Of a DNA stretch of 64,000 nucleotides, positions 55,845-64,000 are shown one piece after another. Each line of letters starts with the position of its first letter. The first letter of the stretch is position 1. Made by a program: the position numbers and the translations under genes. The DNA is from Fragilaria crotonensis. Lineage: Eukaryota; Bacillariophyta; Fragilariophyceae; Fragilariales; Fragilariaceae. The stretch spans positions 372,001 to 436,000 of the forward strand of contig JAKSYS010000001.1 in NCBI GenBank assembly GCA_022925895.1, in the 5' to 3' direction. Below the pieces are notes generated by a model that saw nothing but the letters and a program-made list of their open reading frames with translations, was not told where the DNA came from and ran no database searches.

Positions 55845-58011
55845 ATGATGATGATGGATATTGATGAAGAAGACTCTCACCTCCCAAGTTCGCGATTAAC
55901 TTCCAATCAATCGCCAACTCCTCGTCAACAACTGCATCCAGACTCGAATGATGAAGACACCGAAGACGACGATCGCGATAATGATGGCGACCGAAACGAA
56001 GCACCTCTTCAATCGGAACACAATATTCTGATCATGCCTTTAATGATGGCACAGGAAGATTCTTTGATAGAATCAGGCTCAATTCGTTCCCGCAACAATG
56101 GAAGTGTTAATGAGACCAACAGCACCAAACAGAAAAGGCTGAAAGATTCGAAACGGAAGAAACGGAAGCAATCCTCTGTATCGTCAAACAAACATGCAAA
56201 GAAAGACACGACCTCTTCCAAAAGATGGTGTTGTTACTCCTGTCCGGCGCCATTTGTTAGATCCACCCTGTCCGTTATGAATTTTCTTGCTCGCGTCTTG
56301 TTTTGGTGCTCCGTCGTTGCAACGGTGACTGCAATAGGGTGGTATTCCTACGAATTGAAGAACAATGGGTACGCTAGACTCTTTTGCTATTCAAAAGGTT
56401 CCATAAATGCACCTCTTTGATTCGTTCATGCTAACACTCATTTGCTATTTCCTCATTGCCAAAACGAACCATTACAATTCACGCAGAACTGATCCGCACT
56501 TGATTGCATGGTTCTCAGCAGGAGCCTTTGTACTTCTCGGATTTCCCATATCCATGTATGGTATTGTCATGCACTTGGCCAATTACAATCAACCCAACAT
56601 CCAAATGTACATTGTCCGCATTCTGTGGATGGTCCCGATTTATTCTATGGAATCGTGGCTCTGCCTACGATTTCATCGCTACGCTGTATACATCGAGACT
56701 CTACGAGATGTCTATGAATCATACGTTCTCTACTCTTTCCTTCAATTCCTCATCCAAGTTTTGGGTGGAGAGGAAGAGTTGATTCTCATGCTCAAGGATA
56801 AGTCGCCAACTCGTGGTGTTCACATGTGGGGACTCCAGTGGTGCATCAAACCATGGCTCATGGGACAGCCGGTCAGCAGTACTCGACAACCTCAGCAACA
56901 GAACAAGCAATCGGCCAATGCAGCTACTTCCAATACTGGACGATCCGTCCAGTGGACTTCACCGTTTTTCGTACGATGCAAGTTTGGGGTCCTTCAATAC
57001 GTTCTCATGAAATTCGTTACTTCCATATTTGTTATGATCCTCGAGCTCAATGACTTGTACAAGGAAGGTGACTTTTCACCCTCTTCGGGATATTTGTACA
57101 TTTGTTTCCTTACCAACTTCAGTCAATGCTGGGCACTCTATTGCCTCATTTTCTTTTATCTGGCCACTAAGAATGAGCTGGGACCAATTGGACCAGTGGG
57201 AAAATTCCTTTCAGTCAAGGCGCTGGTATTCTTTACTTGGTGGCAAAGCATGTTTATTTCCCTTATATACCAAATGGACTTGATTCCTCACTATCGTGCC
57301 AAAAAGAATGAATCTGTTTGGACATCGGAGGACGTCGCCAAGGGATTACAGGATTATCTAATTTGCATTGAAATGTTCATCGGCGCTATTGTTCACGTCT
57401 TTGTGTTTCCGCACACGGATTATCTACCTGAAGCTGTCCAGGCCCGACGACAATCGTCTCACCGTTTGCAGCGAACTCAACGACGACAGCTTGGACGGCG
57501 TCACCAGAATGGAACTTGGAGTGAAATGATGATTGGTCGTGATGACTCGTCTGCTGCATCCAAAAACTCTTGTGATTTGGAAATGGCAAGTCATGCAACT
57601 GCAGAAACATTGCAAGATCAACGCCATCAACCTTTCGCCGCTCCATCGCCAAGAATTGACGAAGAAGTTACAGAAACAGGAATCAAAGAATTCGGCAGTG
57701 GTGATTCCGATTCCAAGGAAGATAACGACGCTGACGAACACGTCGGAGCACTCGCGCACGATAACTCGGGATATACCGAAGACGGAATTCCATCACCTCC
57801 TCCCAAAAAGACGGGTTTTGTCAAGGCACTCATCGATTCCACAATTCCTCGGGATTTCATTGACCAATCTGTCGGAATTGTCAAGGGCGACTTCAACGTG
57901 GAAAAGAAATCATTGCTCAATCATGCTGCCACATCAGATCAATATGATTTGTTTTCAAGTTCGAGACGGTTCTTGACCAAGGCAACGAAACATTTGGAAG
58001 GAAAAGACTAG
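55845..58011 (+). CDS. TMEM184/DUF300 (organic solute transporter alpha-like) membrane protein
   Basis: Two exons, 55845-56368 and 56487-58011, joined in phase 2 by a 118-bp GT-AG intron, giving 682 residues. Residues 1-140 are hydrophilic and probably cytosolic: acidic first, then a lysine-rich KRLKDSKRKKRKQ stretch. The first span is FLARVLFWCSVVATVTAIGWY. The DUF300 core follows: HLIAWFSAGAFVLLGFPISMYGIVMHLANYNQPNIQMYIVRILWMVPIYSMESW, YESYVLYSFLQFLI, the KFVTSIF segment, and FLSVKALVFFTWWQSMFIS. Those blocks are diagnostic of TMEM184/OSTalpha proteins, with seven membrane spans. The long C-terminal tail is acidic and Ser-rich. Plant members (LAZ1) act in vacuolar membrane and brassinosteroid signalling; here the role is unknown. 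Confidence 0.92.
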
Positions 58012-58593
58012 CGACGATACCATCGAGTGAGGTGCTACATAGGGAACGAGGTCGAGGAGATGGTACGAAGCTTTTTAGGTTTTTCGCTTATGCTAGCCAG
58101 TAACCCACTGCTTGATCATTTCGTATGCATTATAAGTACTACTAGTACTGTTGCCGTTATAGTAGTACGGCAACAGGAGCACCGTAGAACGTTAGTACCG
58201 GTATGTACTGTAGTACTCGAGTAAATGGCACAGGAACTGTAGTAGTATTGGTACTGTGTACGGTACTCGAGTACTAGACACGGACTTTTAGCAATTGCTA
58301 ATAGAGTCAAATCACTGTATTAATACAACTACTGTACCGTGAACTGCTTTCGGTAGTTCGAAATTACTCCGGACTCCGGACTCCGAAGGCTACGCTTTCG
58401 CCTTCCACCTTTTCCTCCACGAGGAAACATACTGCACCGATGTGTTTTTATGTTGTTTTTATCGATCGGTCCAAATGCGAACCCTTTAAGGCGGTCGACA
58501 AACGAAAAGGCAAACAAATAGGCTCACATAATTATTCCGACACCTCTTTCCATACATCGAACACACACAAAACCGACATTCACCTGCCACATC
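58012..58593. other. Intergenic, GTAC-rich
   Basis: Multiple GTAC/AGTACT words at 58135-58275 and a CCGGACTCCGGACTCCG repeat near 58370. No gene. Confidence 0.5.
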
Positions 58594-58857
58594 ATGATGC
58601 AAACAGCAACGAAGAACGTATCCTCCATCGCCATGCGCTACAAGATGGGCATGACACTCTTCCAACGAGGATCTGCAACCTTGGCATCGACTTCCCGCGT
58701 ACAATCCAATCCAAACAAGCATTCGCGAGAAGCAATTCTGCAGGTTTACTCCCAACTTCGCATGGCTCGGACCGCGCTCAACGACAGCTCACGATACAAA
58801 TGCCAAAATTGCCAACGTAGCGCATCAATCAAGTTGGCCTGCGAATCAAGGAAGTAG
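58594..58857 (+). CDS. Small hypothetical ORF, 87 aa
   Basis: ATG at 58594 with a purely basic, Ser/Thr-rich, Met-containing N-terminus (MMQTATKNVSSIAMRYKMGMTLFQRGSATLASTSRVQ) of mitochondrial-presequence appearance. It is followed by SREAILQVYSQLRMARTALND and a Cys pair (CQNC). No family recognised. The plus strand remains open in another frame to about 58930, so an intron or a frame error is possible. Weakly supported. Confidence 0.35.
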   Translation: MMQTATKNVSSIAMRYKMGMTLFQRGSATLASTSRVQSNPNKHSREAILQVYSQLRMARTALNDSSRYKCQNCQRSASIKLACESRK

Positions 58858-59062
58858 TGGATGACCAAGCCCTCATCGTCCCGGTGGACCAAAAGCGGAG
58901 AAATGCTTCATATGGCCACATTGTGCTGTTATATTAAACTTGACACTACTAGATCAACCATTCTCTGCTCGGTGCCAAGCTAAATTTTCCGATAGTGACA
59001 CTGTAGAAAACCAACATAGCAAACGCTATGCATTCAAGCATGCATCCTGTCTGAAGTCGGAC

Positions 59063-59614
59063 CTACCCTGGAGGCCAGCCCATCTGGCGGCCTCCAAGAA
59101 CATGAATGTGCAAGTGGTAGACTGATTGTGCTCCCTGTTCGCCATCATTAATCACAATCCGAAATCCGTCTGGGCATTCCTTTTTCCCAACTTCTTGCGC
59201 CACATACAAGAGGTGTCCCAACAATCCTTCTTGGTCGGGTCGGGCTTTCGAAAGCTGCGTCAAACCATCGCGGTATTTGGGAATGACCAAAATGTGAGTT
59301 TTCGCTTGCGGGTTGACATCCCTAAAGGCAAGGGTCGTGTCGTCTTCAAATACTTTGGTGGACGACCATTCTCCGCTCAGGATCTTATCAAAGACAGTTG
59401 CAGGACCAGCGCCATCCGAATCACAGCTCTGATAGGCAGCAGCTGCCTCTTTGGCTTTTTCGACTTCGTCGGACGACATGAATCTTCGAGTGGGAGTAGT
59501 AGAAGTACTGAAACTTTGATTAGACAATCTCGACGAAGCAATGAAGGCTGCCCGAGTTGAATTTGTTGGTAACGAAGTTGCGATCCAATACAGGTATGAA
59601 TGGCTCACTCGCAT
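59063..59614 (-). CDS. HINT-type HIT-family nucleotide hydrolase, organelle-targeted
   Basis: The frame is open upstream to 59704 but its first ATG is at 59614 (MRVSHSYLYW), giving 183 residues. A GTAAGT donor lies in the upstream part, so a 5' untranslated intron is possible. About 50 N-terminal residues, basic and Ser/Thr-rich and ending TRRFMSS, resemble a mitochondrial presequence. The HIT domain runs from VFDKILSGEWSSTKVFEDDTTLAFRDVNPQAKTHILVIPKYR to the end and contains the catalytic triad motif HLHIHVLGGRQMGWPPG. That ending is typical of HINT1/2 proteins (adenosine 5'-phosphoramidases). The gene is convergent with the small ORF to its left. Confidence 0.93.
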   Translation of the reverse strand: MRVSHSYLYWIATSLPTNSTRAAFIASSRLSNQSFSTSTTPTRRFMSSDEVEKAKEAAAAYQSCDSDGAGPATVFDKILSGEWSSTKVFEDDTTLAFRDVNPQAKTHILVIPKYRDGLTQLSKARPDQEGLLGHLLYVAQEVGKKECPDGFRIVINDGEQGAQSVYHLHIHVLGGRQMGWPPG

Positions 59615-60215
59615 TCTGATACATGTACAAGCAACAGATATCCGTAAGGTAATGCTCGACGCAAAGGGTGAAACAGGCAAGGCCGAACTTACCGCATCGA
59701 CCAAATCGTTTTACGCTGCTGATGACTGATGATGAAGGAATCCGTTTTGCATCACGGAAGTGTTCATCGGAAATCTCCAGCAGGCTTGCTCAATGTTTCA
59801 CAGTCGAACCTCCAAGGCATGTCGTCAGATGTCTGAAATACTGGAGTACATTACCGGAGTGCAGTACTGGTCTGAATAGGGTCCGCAGTACGCAATACAA
59901 GTAAGAAAGTGCACTTCCAATAGCAGCACTGGTGCATCACCGTACGGCTTCTGGAACCAGCGTACTACGGTACTACGTAGTACGGCGTAGTAGACAATCT
60001 CAAATCTCAACCGTGAGTCGTGAGTACAGCCTCAATGGTGATGCGTTAGGAGTTAGGAGGGCTGTTATCAGAGAGCACCGTAGAGCTTCAGGTCAGAACT
60101 ACCATGCTTGTCCATAACTAGCATGAGTCTATGATAAATCATCATCCGCTCCAGACCATCAGTATTTCCTACCACAGTATGCGGAAAACCTCACAGTTCT
60201 TGTTTCGAACGTGGA
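59615..60215. other. Intergenic, no gene
   Basis: 601 bp containing the likely 5' leader of the HIT gene (to about 59750) and GTAC/TACGTA palindromes at 59962-59990. No other feature. Confidence 0.5.
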
Positions 60216-61283
60216 TCACTCCACTAGGTCGTTCTCAAGCTTCATAATCTTCACATGATCCTTTCGTGCCACATGCATCATGATATCAGTCCACAGGACA
60301 GCCTGATACATCATGTTCCCTAAGAATCGGAAAATAGTGCTGACAAGCCATGGGACAGGTAACAGACCTTGAACAGTTGCACCGTCCACCTCTTGGGTGA
60401 TGAACACGATACCGTCTTTCGAAAAGGTGATGAGCCACGCGAGCATGAAAGCGAAGCCAACCAAGCGCAAGACCAGTGAAACTTGGAGGATTCGTTTGCT
60501 GAAGATGATGCTTTCGTTTGAAGTGAATACGTTGACGGCCGTGAATTTACTGCACATGATGACGACGAGAAATGGGCCTGCCACCAACAACAAAACTCCA
60601 ACTAGGAGCAAAACGTTGCCCATGATTTGTATGATCAAACTCATGACTGCAAATGGGATAACGATGGAAAACGCCGCACCCAGCACCACCATTGCTCCGG
60701 TCATGGGCGATGGGGCGAACATGTAGACATGTTTCGCACCCAAGGTAAGGCCGCCGATGAGAGAAAGGTACGTTGGGAGAACACTCATGGCATATACAAC
60801 GGCCCTTACCGCATTTTCGGCAGTCGAGGACACCACGAATATGTATTCCAGAGGAACTAGAGACGGCCAAAGTGAGAGAGTCAGTCCAAGGATCCAACCA
60901 GGTATCAATATGTTTCTTGATTTAGAAAAATTTGGCCAAACCCACGCAGCGAGAAATAGGAACACGAACGAGATTACCGGCGAGATCATCTCACTAACCA
61001 ACGCGCAGAGGCCTAACGTGGTTAACAATGCTTTCTCCTCATCGCCATAAAATCCGTATAGTGCGAAATTGTAAATTTGCAACGCAACAGTAACCATGAG
61101 TATCGCAGACGCACAATACAACAACCGGCGCCTCCAAGCCAGAAACGATTGACTGAAATCAGACTGCCAAACTAAGTCCAACAAATCTTTGTTGAGAACT
61201 CGTCGCTCGTGTTCTGTGAGTTTGATTTCTCCAATCCCCGAGAAGAGCGCGAGGGGGAATAGCAAGCAATTGCAGATCGTCAT
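60216..61283 (-). CDS. Multipass membrane protein of unknown family, 355 aa
   Basis: The frame extends to 61334 but the first ATG is at 61283 (MTICNCLLFPL). At least eight hydrophobic segments are visible, for example LLYCASAILMVTVALQIYNFALYGF, MISPVISFVFLFLAAWVWP, ILIPGWILGLTLSLWP, VVYAMSVLPTYLSLIGGLTLG, AMVVLGAAFSIVIPFAVMSLII, VLLLVGVLLLVAGPFLVVIM and VLRLVGFAFMLAWLITF. A hydrophilic segment (LTEHERRVLNKDLLDLVWQSDFSQSFLAWRRR) precedes the first long span. I know no named family for it. The even hydrophobic spacing and long open frame support a real integral membrane protein. Confidence 0.75.
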   Translation of the reverse strand: MTICNCLLFPLALFSGIGEIKLTEHERRVLNKDLLDLVWQSDFSQSFLAWRRRLLYCASAILMVTVALQIYNFALYGFYGDEEKALLTTLGLCALVSEMISPVISFVFLFLAAWVWPNFSKSRNILIPGWILGLTLSLWPSLVPLEYIFVVSSTAENAVRAVVYAMSVLPTYLSLIGGLTLGAKHVYMFAPSPMTGAMVVLGAAFSIVIPFAVMSLIIQIMGNVLLLVGVLLLVAGPFLVVIMCSKFTAVNVFTSNESIIFSKRILQVSLVLRLVGFAFMLAWLITFSKDGIVFITQEVDGATVQGLLPVPWLVSTIFRFLGNMMYQAVLWTDIMMHVARKDHVKIMKLENDLVE

Positions 61284-62409
61284 TTCGTTCAAGCGTAGGT
61301 GGAGCCTGACCTGATCTGAACCGTTTTGCGTCAACTACGAACAATGAATACTTCTACTTTGCGGCCGTCAGTGGCAATGTCTCCTGATTCCTGTCGGATT
61401 GATTCTGCTCTACTGTCGGATTGATTCTGCTCTAAATTGAATTGACTTGCCTACATTCGCGAAAAATGAATAGAATCAAGTGACGAACAAAGTGTGGCTA
61501 TTGGCAATCATCTTCTCAGTATCGCTCACACCCCGTCAATACGCGTAGCCTTGCGATCGTGAGCGCGATGATGAGACAAATTCAACAATGTATGCACCAG
61601 GAATATTGTACGACAGTACATACATTGACACATAGTATAAATAGCGATGATGATGTTCCACAGGTATACATTCATAGTGTCATGATTGAAGCGAATACTT
61701 CGAGGTTGCCATCCAGGCAAAAGTATGATAGTACATGTGACATATGCATAAAACATAATATAATGATTTATGCGACAGCAGAAGGCAATATATGTACTGG
61801 TATTTTACGTTTGGGAGAAATTTGGTATGGTCCTTTGTGAAGCCTGTCAAAAGCAACTTCCGGCTGTTGAAACGTTGATTTAACCTCCAACTCATATTTT
61901 CTTTTATGATGTCGTCTATGCATACGGGAGAACTCAACTATGCATACACAAGTACATACTGTTACCTCGTGTATTAAAGTGGGAGTTATCCAGAGTCGGG
62001 AGTCAGGAGTCAGGACAGGGATTCTGGTACCAGGTATGATAAATGCGTCCATACATACATAGTACGGTACAGTACCACAATACTCCATATTGTATGTACA
62101 GTACTTGTATGCCTGGTATGAATATCATATGCAATATGCATAGCCTTCCAGACGTTACCACTTAGGCGTGTTGCGTACGAGTGCAAAAGATGACGTACAA
62201 TTGTACCTGGTCGTGTTCCTATGCGATACATGCAATTTTGTTCTGAACCTCTCTCAATACGACTCGGGCTGGTCGGCTACAGTCGAATGGCATCAAAAGG
62301 GCACTAATCCGAATCGTGCCAAAATCCGAAGTGTGACAAGAAGGTACCTGGCGTAACAACAAGAACTCTAATTCAAATCTCACAAAACATCATCGACACC
62401 TCATCAATC
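61284..62409. other. Intergenic, no gene
   Basis: AT-rich with TACATA and GTAC words near 61600-61800 and 62040-62130; GGGAGTCAGGAGTCAGG repeat near 61999. No supported gene. Confidence 0.5.
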
Positions 62410-63012
62410 ATGATCATCAATCCAACACAACTCAGCCTTCAATTTCATCAATTGACTCATTCCAAGGAAGCGGCGTTGGTGAACGTCGACGAGAGTACCC
62501 AACATTCGAGGAAAAGGGTGCGATTCTTCCCAGTGGTGACGGCACGTGAGACACTACATGTGAACGACTACTCGGAGGACGAGGTGGCTATGGTTTGGTA
62601 TACTCCTGATGATTTCGCTCTCATGAGGAAAGATCGGAAAGAAACTCTTGCTCTGATTAATTCCGGCAAATATTCTGGAGACGACGCCCATCGATGTGCT
62701 CGTGGCTTGGAATGGGCATCGCGGAGTGGAGCTAGTGAACGACGTCGCAACAAACGTTCTGGTTGGCTTGCAGTTCTCGAGGAACAAGCGATTCAGAAAA
62801 TGGTTGATAATTTTGATTCACAGACCATTGCCATGGCGTACGCGACAGCAACCAGGCACTGTCTTGAGGCAGCTTACGAGATGGCAGTGGTCGATGCCCT
62901 CGAGTTGTCAGGATTCATTTCGCATACGCCATCAACAAAGGTCGTCAGAACTGTACAATACAAACGAGTGGGCCCTCTGTTTCGAATTTTCAGAAAGAGA
63001 AGTTCGCAATGA
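62410..63012 (+). CDS. Diatom-type conserved hypothetical protein, 200 aa
   Basis: Single exon from ATG 62410. The layout VRFFPVVTARETLHVNDYSEDEVAMVWYTPDDFALMRKD, then RCARGLEWASR...RRRNKRSGWLAVLEEQ and MAYATATRHCLEAAYEMAVVDALE, matches a protein type that I recall as very common and multi-copy in diatom genomes, with the pattern V-R-F, D-Y-(S/T)-x-x-E, W-Y, C-x-R-G-L-E, V-L-x-E-Q. No biochemical function is known to me. There is no signal peptide or membrane span. The conserved order gives good support for a real gene. Confidence 0.75.
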   Translation: MIINPTQLSLQFHQLTHSKEAALVNVDESTQHSRKRVRFFPVVTARETLHVNDYSEDEVAMVWYTPDDFALMRKDRKETLALINSGKYSGDDAHRCARGLEWASRSGASERRRNKRSGWLAVLEEQAIQKMVDNFDSQTIAMAYATATRHCLEAAYEMAVVDALELSGFISHTPSTKVVRTVQYKRVGPLFRIFRKRSSQ

Positions 63013-63794
63013 ACTCCGATAACATACGATGAAACAGATGCTCAAGAACAGTAAATATAGTATCATTTGTACATTCTTCACTTTTTTTTAATTCCTGGGA
63101 TGCTCTCTACCGGTAGATTTAACAACTCCCTGGCATGCGAGTATTGAGAACCATGACTGCATGAATGGAGTCGGTACTTGGAGTAATTGAAAGTCGTTCT
63201 GAGTTCAATCTTACCAACTCACGTTTGGATTGTTCCAGATTGTTGCGATGATTCATGCATGCATAGTCGTGGCAATGTGAATGGGGACACAGATCACTGT
63301 CAAATGTCACAGATAATCGCTTCCTGCATGGGCCGTCGACGTTTGCTCAAGTACTTGTATCTTGTACGTATATCTATACCTGGACTACGAGTAAACGTTT
63401 ACTGTATACTGTACTCAGTACGAGTGAAAACATCCTGGAAGATCATACACACTGTTTACCTGGAACCTGGAACTCGGAGATTCAACTTGGAAGTTCCAAG
63501 AGCAAGTTCGCCAGGAAGGTCCGGCAAAATCACATTCCTTCTCGTCGCTTCTGCATAGAAACAATACCAAGCAGAGGTGCGTTGCAGGTTGCAGGACTAC
63601 TTGGATGGTCCGGCAGACGAGTACTCTTCCAGTACATTCGAACATCAGTATACAGTACAAGTACTCGGAGTAGTAGCTGCAAATTCGTGCCAAACAGGAG
63701 CACACGTTACATTACTACGTGCATGAATATGTATAGATTTAATATACATTTTCATTCCCTTAAACATGCAAATGCAATACATGATTGACGGTTT
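63013..63794. other. Intergenic, no gene
   Basis: Small frames at 63187-63558 and 63582-63788 have no motif. GTAC words at 63350-63420 and 63640-63670. Confidence 0.45.
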
Positions 63795-63948
63795 CGATTA
63801 GAATGCAAGGAAATGACGTCAATCATGACGTCACACTACTGACCCCTTCACGTACTACCTACGGTCATACAGTACTCCAGTAAGACAGTAGCATAGGGAG
63901 AGCATGCTGATTGGTACGGCTTGACGTCATTTCCTTGCATTGTAATCG
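63795..63948. repeat. 154-bp inverted repeat with three TGACGTCA sites
   Basis: Arms of 28 bp at 63795-63822 and 63921-63948 are inverted copies with one mismatch (core ATGCAAGGAAATGACGTCAA). The palindrome TGACGTCA, the CRE/bZIP consensus, occurs at 63814-63821, 63826-63833 and 63922-63929. It could be a small MITE or a regulatory hairpin. No target duplication was defined. In diatoms TGACGT elements are known in CO2/cAMP-responsive promoters. Confidence 0.75.
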
Positions 63949-64000
63949 GATCCCATCGCACATCGCACTTCACTCATTCTCCTTTTCTATACTGGTACTA

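Overview
The window looks like nuclear DNA of a diatom, most likely a pennate one. Host genes carry short GT-AG introns of about 58-145 bp. Two of them start with a secretory-type leader running into a plastid-transit cleavage motif of the ASAF kind, typical of algae with secondary plastids. The retroelement fossils resemble the copia (CoDi) lineages of diatoms, and a few genes fall in families I know only from diatoms or stramenopiles. Identification rests on protein motifs read by eye; no database search was run.

Layout. 1-18.5 kb is a transposon graveyard: unassigned low-complexity sequence with serial tandem duplications (1-5.5 kb), copia fossils in both orientations (5.4-8.0 kb), a decayed MULE (8.1-10.5 kb), a Plavaka/KDZ-like fragment fused to an unrecognised decayed ORF (10.6-12.4 kb), a hAT-like element with TIRs that encloses a Ty3/gypsy fragment (12.4-16.8 kb), and an internally deleted hAT with a palindromic subterminal array (16.9-18.5 kb). 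18.7-47.2 kb is the main gene-bearing part: two unknown proteins, PPP4R3/SMEK, a DHCR7-type sterol reductase, an unknown protein, PRMT5, a p24 cargo receptor, a plastid ferredoxin/metallo-beta-lactamase fusion, an HtrL-like glycosyltransferase, a plastid lysophosphatidate acyltransferase, a membrane-anchored prolyl 4-hydroxylase and tRNA-Thr(UGU). 47.9-52.2 kb is a comparatively young but broken copia element with both LTRs, followed by a foldback element. 55.8-63.0 kb returns to host genes: TMEM184/DUF300, a HINT-type HIT protein, a multipass membrane protein and a diatom-type unknown.

The genes do not form one pathway; they are unlinked housekeeping functions (signalling phosphatase, arginine methylation, secretory traffic, sterol and plastid lipid synthesis). 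The most unusual content is non-coding: a hAT MITE with perfect TIRs and 8-bp target duplication, a Harbinger-like MITE inserted into an array of GTAAGCAAATT units, two AT-rich arrays both framed by the same GC-rich word, a foldback built from AAGCCATTGGCTT palindromes, and a terminal inverted repeat carrying three TGACGTCA (CRE) sites. Intergenic DNA is also strikingly rich in GTAC-centred palindromes.
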